Source: Oscillospiraceae bacterium
GTDB taxonomy: Bacteria; Bacillota; Clostridia; Oscillospirales; Ruminococcaceae
Direction: 5' to 3'
Length of the DNA stretch: 35,454 nt
NCBI GenBank assembly: GCA_009781425.1
Contig: WQYC01000029.1
Span: forward strand, 1 to 35,454
Both the position numbers and the translations under genes were made by a program. The first letter of the stretch is position 1. Each line of letters begins with the position of its first letter. The notes below the pieces were generated by a model. That model saw only the letters and a program-made list of their open reading frames with translations, searched no databases and was not told the DNA's origin. Shown piece by piece: positions 1 through 6,859 of the stretch.

Positions 1-96
1 CCGCTTCCCCGCTTCTTCAAAGACTTTCTTTACAAGTTCTTCGTCAAGCCGGATTGTTTTATTGACCGTTTGCCTGTCTTTCGGGTCAAATTCCAT
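1..96 (-). CDS. Partial small protein, ribbon-helix-helix-like N-terminus
   Basis: The first 32 codons of a minus-strand gene that runs off the left edge. The ATG (complement of 94-96) follows a strong Shine-Dalgarno sequence, GGGGGTGAT. The translation begins MEFDPKDRQTVNKTIRLDEE and continues as an amphipathic helix rich in Lys and Glu. A short strand (TIRL) followed by helix is what the N-terminus of Arc/CopG ribbon-helix-helix DNA-binding proteins looks like, but 32 residues cannot establish the family. It may be an antitoxin or an element regulator. It is divergent from the surface-protein gene starting at 240. Confidence 0.5.
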   Translation of the reverse strand, partial: MEFDPKDRQTVNKTIRLDEELVKKVFEEAGKR

Positions 97-176
97 AAAA
101 ATCACCCCCATTACAGTACAATTATACATGAAATCGCACTGTTATAAAATACTACATACAAGCACCCATATAATGG

Positions 177-205
177 TTGCAATTATGGGGGCAATGTGTT
201 ATAAT
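177..205 (+). promoter_or_regulatory. SigA-type promoter for the LRR surface protein
   Basis: TTGCAA (177-182), 17-bp spacer, TATAAT (200-205). The gene's RBS GGAG lies at 228-231 and its ATG at 240. Confidence 0.75.
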
Positions 206-239
206 AATTTTGAAATATATCAAATAAAGGAGCAAAGCA

Positions 240-1766
240 ATGAAAAAAAGGGTATTTACGATTACGCTTGTCTTGGTGCTTTTAGCAAATACGGCGGGGA
301 TTCTGCCTTTTAGACTTGGCGATGGACTTGCAATAATTGCAGAAGCAAATATAACCACAGGCGATTTTATTCATGTAAATTACGCCGGATATTATGACGA
401 GTATGGTGATAGAATTACTATGCCCGGAACTGTTATAACAGGATACATCGGAACGGGCGGTAATTTAACCCTTCCAAGAAGCATAAACAACCGTGTTGTT
501 TTCGGTATAGAAAACAGCGCATTTGAAGGAATCAACAGCATAAGGACTATATCACTCCCTAATGCTTTGGTGGGTATAGGTGGCGGAGCATTCAGAAATT
601 GCACAAATATGACCTCTGTGAACATTCCAAGCAGTGTAAATTGGATAAGCGCAGAAGCATTTATGGGTTGCACAAGATTATTATCTATAAATATACCATG
701 GCGAGTGAAAACGGTTGATAATAGTCTTCTTGAAGACTGCACAAGACTTGTTGTGGCAAGGTTGAATAGCGGTACAGAGACGATAAACAGTCGCGCTTTT
801 GCCAATTGCCCGAATATGAGAGCGTTATTAATACCCGCAAGCGTAACAACAATAGACCCTCTTATTTTCGGTGATTATTTCCCCGAAAACATAACTATCT
901 ATAGCCCCGAAGGTTCGGCGGCACAGACTTTTGCAATCCAAAATGCTATTCCGCACGTTATTGCGAACGAAGCAAATTTTAATTTAATCATGTCAAGATA
1001 TATGTCAATCGTTGAAAACCATGATTTTATTGATGAAGACGAGCCGACTGACGGAAGAACGCTTAACGTCGTTATCAGAGACGAGAATTTCAACTTTATT
1101 TCAGATATAACTGTAGCAACAAGAGATAATTTTGATGGAATACAGATATATGATAGCGCAGTAAGTAACGAAAACGGACGCGCTAAACTGACCGTGCCGG
1201 AAGATTATGAAGGCGAACGAATACAATTAGTTGCATGGGCAAGAGGTGATAGCTTATCCCAACCTCCTATAATTGTCAGAACAGTTGAAGTTGATGAACT
1301 GCACGTTACACAAAATATAACAATACACGACAAAAGCAATGAGTATTTAGAATCGGCGACAGTAAACGGAAACTGCGTTTTATATCAAGCCGGAAAAGTA
1401 AATATAGGCGACCCGAACAAGCCAACTGCTCGATTTGATTTTATTTATAACGACCCGCAAGGGCGTATCCCTATGGAAGTAGAAGTTTCAAATAATAGAG
1501 AAACATGGTTCTCAAGTGTAGGTTGTTTTTCCGAAGAGAAAGATGTTCCTTCATCAAAACCAGCCATATTTAATGTTATCGTTGTGATATTTGCTTCATG
1601 CTTAATCGAAAGTGGAAATTTAAGATTGTTTTCATCGCTGAGGTTCTCAAGATTTAATTCAAAAACTAACCCTCCTAAAACAGGGGTATCGTCCGGGAAT
1701 GGGATTGGAATTGTTTTTAATTCTTCAAATATATTCCCGATATTCGTTGGAGGGGCAAAATCATAA
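240..1766 (+). CDS. BspA-type leucine-rich-repeat surface protein with aberrant C-terminus
   Basis: Residues 1-36 form a secretion signal: positively charged start, hydrophobic core, then an Ala-rich stretch. Residues about 50-240 are LRR_5/BspA-type repeats of about 23 residues, with recurring features such as AFRNCTNM..VNIPSSV and AFMGCTRL..INIPWRV; this family is found on secreted adhesin-like proteins of gut anaerobes. Residues about 260-420 form a beta-rich region of unknown fold. From about residue 425 (nt about 1510) the reading frame runs antisense to a different protein-like frame on the minus strand, so the last 80 or so residues are probably not native sequence. No cell-wall anchor (LPXTG, SLH, dockerin) is visible, as expected if the true 3' end was lost by rearrangement. 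The start is supported by the SigA promoter and the RBS AAAGGAG. Confidence 0.75.
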   Translation: MKKRVFTITLVLVLLANTAGILPFRLGDGLAIIAEANITTGDFIHVNYAGYYDEYGDRITMPGTVITGYIGTGGNLTLPRSINNRVVFGIENSAFEGINSIRTISLPNALVGIGGGAFRNCTNMTSVNIPSSVNWISAEAFMGCTRLLSINIPWRVKTVDNSLLEDCTRLVVARLNSGTETINSRAFANCPNMRALLIPASVTTIDPLIFGDYFPENITIYSPEGSAAQTFAIQNAIPHVIANEANFNLIMSRYMSIVENHDFIDEDEPTDGRTLNVVIRDENFNFISDITVATRDNFDGIQIYDSAVSNENGRAKLTVPEDYEGERIQLVAWARGDSLSQPPIIVRTVEVDELHVTQNITIHDKSNEYLESATVNGNCVLYQAGKVNIGDPNKPTARFDFIYNDPQGRIPMEVEVSNNRETWFSSVGCFSEEKDVPSSKPAIFNVIVVIFASCLIESGNLRLFSSLRFSRFNSKTNPPKTGVSSGNGIGIVFNSSNIFPIFVGGAKS

Positions 1767-1905
1767 ATATCAAAGCGTAATAAAAACCATTTGCTTGTGG
1801 TATTATCCGAAAAATAAAAACGAACTGTTATAGTTTCTGAAAGTATATTTACAGGGATATTTGCAGTTAAGACTTGCCTGTCTCGCGTTACCGCTCCGGG
1901 ATTAA
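1510..1905 (-). pseudogene. Antisense cassette: start-less fragment of a surface protein
   Basis: On the minus strand an open, protein-like frame of about 130 codons runs from about 1905 to 1510. Its pieces read RNTAFNPGAVTRDRQVLTAN, then VRFYFSDNTTSKWFLLRFDI, FAPPTNIGNIFEELKTIP and VLGGLVFELNLENLSDEN. Composition (Asn/Thr/Phe/Leu alternation, few Cys) resembles extracellular beta-sandwich modules. It has no start codon or RBS and is flanked by two genes that are each broken at its borders: the LRR protein on the left and the integrase on the right. Its family was not recognised. The borders are approximate and were placed by where each frame stops looking like protein. Confidence 0.5.
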
Positions 1906-2775
1906 AGGCGGTATTTCTATATATTCTTGCTGTTGAAGCCTGTAACGATAGAGAAAACTCATGACTTCGGGCGGCGGGTTTAAGCTTCTGCGGCTTCGCC
2001 TGTTCTTCGGGGTGTCCGTGTAAATGCCGTCTGCGTTAGTATAGTTTGACGTTCTCTTAACGGATATAATTCCCCTGTTAAAGTCAATGTCTTTCCACTC
2101 CAGTCCGAGCAATTCGCCGCGCCTTAGTCCTGTGAAGATTGCCAGTGTGAAGAAAGCAATGTGTTGAAATTCTTCTATAGGCTGTTTTTGTAAGCAGTCT
2201 AAGAATTTCTGTGCTTCTTCTATGGTGTACACTTCGCGTTCGACCTCTTCGGCTCTCGGCAGTTCTGCCATGCGACAGGGGTTGTCCTTGACAATCTGCA
2301 TTTTCATAGCATAACTAAAAACCGTTGAAATGAAAGAAACATGATTTTTAACCGTTTTCGGGGATAACTTCCGTGTCCGATTGTCAAGCCGTTCGCCGTT
2401 GCATAAATCGCTGATGAAGCGTTGAATCTCGCGGGGTGTGATTCTATCCATTCTAAGGTGTCCGATTGCCTTATAAACGCGGGTTTCAAGCCCTCTATAA
2501 TTTACAATCGTGCGCCGTTTCAGCTTCAATTCTGCAACTTCCTCAAACCACCTACGAGCGAAGCTCTCAAATTTAATAACCGCTGTAGTTTTCCCGCTCT
2601 TACATTCTTCCTCAAACAATACCGCCTGTCGGTTCAGCTCCCTTTCAATTTGCTTTGCTGTCATGTTTTCGGGCGGCTTCCATGTCTTTGTCTGCCTTAC
2701 TTGCTTACCGTGCATATTATAGCCATGCGAAACGGAAATTTTATAAGAATTACCTATTTTTTGTGTTGTAGCCAT
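1888..2775 (-). pseudogene. Tyrosine recombinase (phage/ICE integrase), 3'-truncated
   Basis: A 295-residue product. The start is ATG at 2775 (MATTQKIGNS), preceded by GGAGGGG. The order is an N-terminal arm-binding domain (AP2-like), a SAM-like core-binding domain (residues about 55-160) and the start of the catalytic domain, with the first catalytic Arg in TGLRRGELLGLEW and a Lys in TPKNRRSRRS. Integrases of this family usually have about 370-400 residues; here the frame stops soon after, so the HxxR, H/W and nucleophilic Tyr motifs are missing. It is therefore predicted to be inactive in this configuration. The break coincides with the right border of the antisense surface-protein cassette. 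It has its own near-consensus promoter. A full-length version elsewhere in the population is possible. Confidence 0.85.
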
Positions 2776-2805
2776 ATCTTTATAGCCCCTCCAAGCCAAA
2801 AGACT

Positions 2806-2870
2806 ATGGCGCATTTCCTTATATAAATTATAGCATATTTCGCTATAATTGTCAATAGGAAATACGCCAT
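2806..2870. repeat. 14-bp inverted repeat flanking the integrase promoter
   Basis: The arms ATGGCGCATTTCCT (2806-2819) and AGGAAATACGCCAT (2857-2870) are inverted copies with one mismatch. They enclose the whole integrase promoter, and a smaller ATAGC/GCTAT repeat lies in the spacer. The arrangement suits a repressor operator pair. An invertible promoter is conceivable, but 65 bp is short for that. Confidence 0.7.
2827..2855 (-). promoter_or_regulatory. Consensus SigA promoter of the integrase gene
   Basis: On the minus strand, TTGACA (complement of 2850-2855), 17-bp spacer, TATAAT (complement of 2827-2832). It lies 50 nt upstream of the integrase ATG. Confidence 0.85.
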
Positions 2871-2880
2871 AAATGTAGAT

Positions 2881-3051
2881 TTATTCGGCTTTTTCGCCGA
2901 TAATATCGAATAAAACACTTCGGTTGATTAAGTATTTTTTGCCTGCTTTTATATGCGGCAGTGTACCGTCAATGCACATCTGCCGAATACGGAACGGTGT
3001 CAAGCCGTTTACGAGTGCGGCGGCTTCGTTAATTGTCAGCATTGTTGCCAT
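2881..3051 (-). CDS. Excisionase-like small HTH protein
   Basis: A 56-residue protein beginning MATMLTINEAAALVNGLTPF, with RQMCIDGTLPHIKAGKKYLI in the middle. This is the winged-helix layout of the excisionase/MerR-like HTH_17 family: tINEAA.lv, r..i..G.lp..k.GkkyLI. It ends in a short acidic tail. Proteins of this size directly upstream of tyrosine recombinases act as directionality factors (Xis) that bend DNA for excision. The start codon follows AAAGGAAGTGCAGAAA and lies 23 nt inside the 3' end of the Rep gene, so translation is probably coupled to Rep. The gene is likely co-transcribed with the upstream minus-strand element genes, whereas the integrase has its own promoter. Confidence 0.8.
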   Translation of the reverse strand: MATMLTINEAAALVNGLTPFRIRQMCIDGTLPHIKAGKKYLINRSVLFDIIGEKAE

Positions 3052-4003
3052 TTTCTGCACTTCCTTTCATAAATTTTCTTGCTTTCGGGTTCTTGCTATA
3101 AACTCGCTTGTTCGTCATAACCTCAAAGCAATTCGCGTTGTCAATTATTTTATAACTGCGCTCAAATATTTTCGCATAGCCGTTCACAAGGTCAGCCGCT
3201 TCACGGTTGCACATAGTTATTTCGACAGGCTTTTTTATTCCTCTGCTTATTCTGTAGAGGTGAAAGCCTTTCGGGTAAAGTTTAAGCCGCGCGCCTTTGA
3301 TGATTGCTTTGCTCTGCTTTTTGCCGTCTGCGCCGACCGTTTCAACGACTTTGAAATCGCTTGCTTTAACATTCGGCAGTTTCCCTGCCGCACTCGCGAC
3401 ATCTTCAAAAGACATATCGCCGAGGTATGCCGTGAGATACGCGCCGAGGTTGTCAGCTTCGCCAAGCTTTCGCACATTCACAAAGCCCTGCCGCCACATT
3501 TCGCGCACATCAGAATTTTTCATATACGGCGCGGGCTTGTCGAATATCAGCAAGCAATGCAAATGCCACGCGCCGCGCTGTTGCGGCTCTGCGGCTGTTA
3601 TGTACTCATAACGTCCGTACTGCTTGCGACAACGGCGATTGAACGCACGGAAATCTTCCAAAAGCCGCTCGGTGTCCGTCATGTTCTCTGCATAAGTCAG
3701 CGTCAACCACTTGCAGTTTACATGATTCGTGACGTTAGTGTTAATGTAATCGCGCAGACGTTCAAGCGATTCTTTGACCCCCTGCGTTGAATCAAGCCTG
3801 TTTTCGCCGTGCTTGACTTCGTGGACTTCGCCTGTACCCTCGGACTTCACGATATAGAAATCATCGTTAATACGCTCAATCGGAAATTCGCTGTTTCGCT
3901 TGTCCGTGTACTTGACGGTGACTATATCGCCTGTCAGCTTAACCGTCACAGGCTCGCTGTCGTTAATATGTATGCCCTTGTCAATTCTTATAAATTCTTT
4001 CAT
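3029..4003 (-). CDS. HUH-family replication initiator (rolling-circle Rep/relaxase-like)
   Basis: A 324-residue protein. The core shows the three HUH-endonuclease motifs: a beta-strand LTLTYAEN (about 100-106), the metal-binding RGAWHLHCLLIFD (His147 and His149, flanked by hydrophobics), and a Tyr-bearing helix DNLGAYLTAYLGD (Tyr189, Tyr193) that would supply the nicking tyrosine. Family knowledge: such proteins nick one strand at an origin and start rolling-circle replication of plasmids or excised integrative elements. It is part of a minus-strand operon between the FtsK-like gene and the excisionase-like gene. The strong inverted repeat at 4059-4104, just upstream of its RBS (AAAGGAG), is the obvious candidate target. 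The start is ATG at 4003. Confidence 0.85.
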   Translation of the reverse strand: MKEFIRIDKGIHINDSEPVTVKLTGDIVTVKYTDKRNSEFPIERINDDFYIVKSEGTGEVHEVKHGENRLDSTQGVKESLERLRDYINTNVTNHVNCKWLTLTYAENMTDTERLLEDFRAFNRRCRKQYGRYEYITAAEPQQRGAWHLHCLLIFDKPAPYMKNSDVREMWRQGFVNVRKLGEADNLGAYLTAYLGDMSFEDVASAAGKLPNVKASDFKVVETVGADGKKQSKAIIKGARLKLYPKGFHLYRISRGIKKPVEITMCNREAADLVNGYAKIFERSYKIIDNANCFEVMTNKRVYSKNPKARKFMKGSAENGNNADN

Positions 4004-4058
4004 GGTGCGCTCCTTTCGCTCGTGCGTGTTCAGATTTGCTTCAATAAGTCAAGTTAAA

Positions 4059-4104
4059 CGGCGCGGTGGGCGGCTCTCGCTACGCTTCGCCGCCCGCCGC
4101 GCCG
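4059..4104. repeat. GC-rich inverted repeat upstream of rep: candidate oriT/double-strand origin
   Basis: A 15-bp arm (CGGCGCGGTGGGCGG, 4059-4073) pairs with CCGCCCGCCGCGCCG (4090-4104) with one G-T wobble around a 16-nt loop. It lies in the only non-coding gap between ftsK-like and rep genes; in Tn916 the oriT occupies the equivalent place between orf20 and orf21. It could alternatively be a terminator for the FtsK-like gene, but no T-tract follows. Confidence 0.55.
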
Positions 4105-4111
4105 AAGCTTG

Positions 4112-4876
4112 TTATAATGGTTTAGACAATGCCGCCCTGCATAATGCTTTGACGGCTTCCATGTCACGGACTTGCGGGATTTTAATATGGCTCAAATGCG
4201 CGCCATTTTGCAAAATGCGCCCCTCGCCGCGTTTAAACCGCTTCTTGTTCTCGAAATCTTCGGGAAACTCGCTGAAAATCATGGTTTTCAACTCTTTGCT
4301 GATGTTCGAGAGGGCTATGACTGTGCCGAACTGCTCCCGCGAACCGAGTGGGAAAACTGCGCTGTCGCACCTTTGCGTGAAGCACCAAAAGCGGACAGAA
4401 GCACGACCGCAAGCCCTGCCCATAAGCAGTATTTCTGAAATTCTGCTCATTGTCTGCGTGGCGGCTTTTTTATCTTCTGCTTGTTGCGAGAGAACCGCGC
4501 TGACATACTCGTCAAATATGAAAGTCACAGGGTTTTCGCTCATATCCTCACCCGACAGCCGCGCGCAAAGTTTGCTGTAAACAATGTCGAGTGCGGCGAA
4601 AACGTCCTTATACTGGAAGTAACGCGGTAAGCCGTTCAAGTAGCTGAAAGTTTCATCACCCTTGAAATTCGCGAATATAATTTCGCCGTGCGGCTCGGCT
4701 TCGTGCAGTTGCGCTACAGCGCGATGAAGTGCGTAACTTTTTCCGCTTCCGCTCGCTCCGATTCCCATAAAATGCGTGTTTTCGGAGCGTGCAAGGCTCA
4801 TTTCAATAGGTTCTCGCAGTCCGTAATTCTGCCACTTGTCGAGCCAGTAGCCGAGAGTGATTTTTTGATTACTCAA
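4112..4876 (-). CDS. FtsK/SpoIIIE-like DNA-translocase ATPase of the mobile element
   Basis: A 254-residue protein with Walker A GASGSGKS (residues 40-47) and Walker B VTFIFDEY (117-124), the layout of small FtsK/HerA-type ATPases such as Tn916 Orf21. It lacks the membrane segments and gamma domain of chromosomal FtsK, so it should be a short motor or coupling protein that handles element DNA. The membrane function may be supplied by the 204-aa protein encoded just upstream, whose gene overlaps this one by 8 nt. The start is taken as TTG at 4876, 8 nt after AAAGGGG; no better ATG is present. No conjugative transfer (T4SS) genes are visible nearby, so the element looks mobilizable or reduced rather than self-transmissible. 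Confidence 0.8.
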   Translation of the reverse strand: MSNQKITLGYWLDKWQNYGLREPIEMSLARSENTHFMGIGASGSGKSYALHRAVAQLHEAEPHGEIIFANFKGDETFSYLNGLPRYFQYKDVFAALDIVYSKLCARLSGEDMSENPVTFIFDEYVSAVLSQQAEDKKAATQTMSRISEILLMGRACGRASVRFWCFTQRCDSAVFPLGSREQFGTVIALSNISKELKTMIFSEFPEDFENKKRFKRGEGRILQNGAHLSHIKIPQVRDMEAVKALCRAALSKPL

Positions 4877-5483
4877 TCAAATCGCCCCTTTCGGACGGCT
4901 TTACACCATGGGAGCAGTACAGCAAAATCCGATTACGGTTGTTGCCGCGATATTGAATAGGCTCGACCAAGCAGACGTTCAGAGCGTCCTCAATTTCGTT
5001 TTGAAGTTCTTCCCACCGCCGCAATGCGATACCCATGCTGTAGAAATCCAGTATAAATATCTTTGAACCTTTGATTTTCTCGCAGGAAACAAGTATAGGG
5101 CAACCGTTAATGGCGAGGTCATTCCGCTCAAATGCCATGTATAACCTGTCCTCAATTCGCCGTGCATTTCGGGGAGTGCCGAGTAGCATTATCATTGCAA
5201 AAGTCGGCAAGAAAAAGATTATCGCCATGAGTGCAGATGTTATCCAGCCCGCAACTTGCGGAAACAGGGGAATGTCAATATTTATCAATGATAGAGCCTT
5301 GTCTATGTAAGTCCATATGACCGACATAATTAAAACCGTTGTTGCCACAAACAAGCATTTCCACGGCTTTTCCCCTATGTTAGCAAAGCCTTTGCAAATT
5401 CGCAGTGATAACTTTTTCCTGTTCCTGCGCCGCTTTATGCGCTTGGCGGTTGATATATCAAAATCAATATTTTTTGTTTCCAT
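4869..5483 (-). CDS. Element-encoded two-TM membrane protein
   Basis: A 204-residue protein with a basic N-terminus (KRIKRRRNRKK), two hydrophobic segments (residues about 43-63 and 76-100), and a soluble C-terminal half of mixed alpha/beta character. The family was not recognised. Its 3' end overlaps the FtsK-like gene by 8 nt and the spacing implies translational coupling, so it may tether the short ATPase to the membrane; this is inference from context. The ATG at 5483 follows AAAGGAG. Confidence 0.7.
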   Translation of the reverse strand: METKNIDFDISTAKRIKRRRNRKKLSLRICKGFANIGEKPWKCLFVATTVLIMSVIWTYIDKALSLINIDIPLFPQVAGWITSALMAIIFFLPTFAMIMLLGTPRNARRIEDRLYMAFERNDLAINGCPILVSCEKIKGSKIFILDFYSMGIALRRWEELQNEIEDALNVCLVEPIQYRGNNRNRILLYCSHGVKPSERGDLIE

Positions 5484-5513
5484 TCAATTACTCCTTTCAA
5501 GGTGAGCCGCACA

Positions 5514-5538
5514 GGGGATAAACCCTTTATTTATCCCC
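5514..5538. repeat. Intercistronic hairpin
   Basis: GGGGATAAA (5514-5522) pairs with TTTATCCCC (5530-5538) around a 7-nt loop, between the 117-aa gene and the RBS of the 204-aa gene. No T-tract follows on the transcribed strand, so an mRNA processing or stability hairpin is more likely than a terminator. Confidence 0.5.
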
Positions 5539-5556
5539 CTCGGCTCGTGGTTTGTC

Positions 5557-5910
5557 CTACTTCGCGGCGTTTATGAGTTCAATGCCGCTTGCTTCCGCTG
5601 TAATTATGCCGCCGGTCGGATATAACGTCACGCGGCAGTCCGCGAACTTGACGAAAATGGGCTTCATCGCCGCGCAAGCCGCCGTTATAGCCTCGTCCGA
5701 AACATTCGGGAGCTGGTCAGCTCCGCGCACTTTTACGGTCAGCGAGGTAAATTTTCCACCTTGCAGTGCTACTGTAAACTTAGTGCCTATCGGTGTTTCA
5801 GAGGTTTTTTTGCCGTCAGCATACGGAAAAAGATTCGCTTTTTCCGTAAGTATTGCGAATTCTTGTCCGCCGTTTACCGCGGCGAGGGTTAAATCGAGTT
5901 TTTTAAGCAT
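5557..5910 (-). CDS. Conserved-looking 117-aa mobile-element protein, function unknown
   Basis: It begins MLKKLDLTLAAVNGGQEFAI and ends with VTLYPTGGIITAEASGIELI plus a short tail. It has no signal peptide, TM segment, HTH or catalytic motif that I can identify; the fold appears mostly beta. It is the first gene of the minus-strand element operon, a position held in Tn916-like elements by small Orf22/Orf23 proteins, but I see no convincing motif match to those. The ATG at 5910 has the RBS GGAAAGG. A candidate promoter lies at 5991-6019. Confidence 0.65.
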   Translation of the reverse strand: MLKKLDLTLAAVNGGQEFAILTEKANLFPYADGKKTSETPIGTKFTVALQGGKFTSLTVKVRGADQLPNVSDEAITAACAAMKPIFVKFADCRVTLYPTGGIITAEASGIELINAAK

Positions 5911-5990
5911 TGCTTTTCCTTTCCAGTTCCCCGCCGCATTGTCCGCGCTTGACCGTTTGGCGGAGTTTTGTTGATTTAAGAGCTTGCTCT

Positions 5991-6019
5991 AATATAATTG
6001 TAAGTGAAAAAGAGGACAA
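5991..6019 (-). promoter_or_regulatory. Candidate promoter of the element operon
   Basis: On the minus strand TTGTCC (complement of 6014-6019), 17 bp, TATATT (complement of 5991-5996). The -35 lies inside the terminator palindrome of the upstream regulator gene, and an AGAGC/GCTCT repeat follows at 5980-5991. Confidence 0.4.
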
Positions 6020-6030
6020 TAATTGTCCTC
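6007..6030 (-). terminator. Intrinsic terminator of the HTH regulator gene
   Basis: A 19-nt perfect palindrome, GAGGACAAT-A-ATTGTCCTC (6012-6030), followed on the minus strand by TTTTT. Confidence 0.75.
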
Positions 6031-6055
6031 AATTAAAAAATAAATTAAGATTATT

Positions 6056-6433
6056 TCATAAATTTTTTGTAAAGCCATGAGCGTTAAGTATTTCTTGCAG
6101 TTTTTCCGCTTCCTCTATAAGATTTTCTTTTTTTGCGCGCTCGATAGCCTTGTTAATCGTTTGCGATTCTTGATAACTTAATGAACGTTTCGCGCCGCCG
6201 ACACATCTTACACCGCCGCCAACCCCCCGCTGTGTTTCTATGCCGCCGTCAGTTTCTTCATAAAGGAAGTCTATATCGCGGCGAATAGTTCTTAAAGTGG
6301 TTCTTTGATATTGCGGGGGTAGGCTGTTATAGATTTCTTCTATTGTTGTCCAGTTCCCTTTCGGTTTGCTGTGTAGTATTCGCAGAATTTCTTGTCTGCG
6401 TAGCGCGGTATAAGATTTTTTCCCTTTCGTCAT
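6056..6433 (-). CDS. Short DeoR/HTH_11-type transcriptional regulator
   Basis: A 125-residue protein starting at ATG 6433, seven nt after AGAGGA; an in-frame TTG six nt upstream is too close to the RBS. Residues about 8-75 match the winged-helix N-terminal domain of DeoR/YafY-type regulators: RRQEILRILHSKP, a recognition region around TTLRTIRRDIDFL, then the wing ending RGVGGGVRCV. The WYL effector domain of full-length relatives is absent and is replaced by a short, predicted coiled-coil tail (about 85-125). It probably controls the minus-strand element operon that starts just downstream; that is inference. Confidence 0.75.
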   Translation of the reverse strand: MTKGKKSYTALRRQEILRILHSKPKGNWTTIEEIYNSLPPQYQRTTLRTIRRDIDFLYEETDGGIETQRGVGGGVRCVGGAKRSLSYQESQTINKAIERAKKENLIEEAEKLQEILNAHGFTKNL

Positions 6434-6497
6434 TGGCAAATCCTCTTTTCAAGAATTTGCAATTATCGGTTTTATCTTCCCTATAAATATTTAAAAG

Positions 6498-6581
6498 AAC
6501 AGGGAAACGCAAAAACCAAACCTTATAGTAGAACATAATTTAATGCTCTGCAATAGGTTTTGATTCTTACGTTTCCCTGTT
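6498..6581 (-). repeat. 84-nt hairpin-forming element with G-U compensated arms
   Basis: The outer arms AACAGGGAAACG (6498-6509) and CGTTTCCCTGTT (6570-6581) extend inward. The three inner mismatches all become G-U wobbles when the minus strand is transcribed, and an inner AGAGCAU/AUGUUCU stem closes a 6-nt loop. This favours a minus-strand RNA structure. It may be a small non-autonomous mobile element or a structured RNA upstream of the HTH regulator. Confidence 0.55.
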
Positions 6582-6800
6582 TCAAAAGGTCAATATAAAT
6601 ATAATATTTATTATTGAGGTTGAAATACAATGACGAAACAATAATTGCCCATATATGCCCTATAATCTTAGATAAACAAGTTTACTAAGTGCTATACGCT
6701 TTATGTCACGTCGCTATAACGCACATATATGATAATCAGATGATTGCAATTTATTCAATTTTTATCATTATATCATAAAGCATATATAAAGTCAAGCAAT

Positions 6801-6828
6801 AAAAAGCGACACCCTTAAAAGGTGTCGC
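6801..6828 (-). terminator. Terminator of the dockerin surface-protein gene
   Basis: GCGACACC (6806-6813), 7-nt loop, GGTGTCGC (6821-6828); the minus strand continues with TTTTT (6805-6801). Confidence 0.9.
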
Positions 6829-6859
6829 TCATGTTATTATAGCACAAGATTAGATTAGA

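Larger units (their letters stand above)
6440..6859. other. AT-rich intergenic region with a long hairpin
   Basis: No credible gene is seen. It holds an 84-nt imperfect palindrome (6498-6581), an AT-rich stretch with several ATATATG-like motifs (6640-6790), and the terminator at 6801-6828 at its right edge. Confidence 0.6.

Noticed and set aside
2422-2826. Plus-strand ORFs over the integrase
   Set aside because: They are antisense shadows of the integrase, with no RBS and implausible composition.
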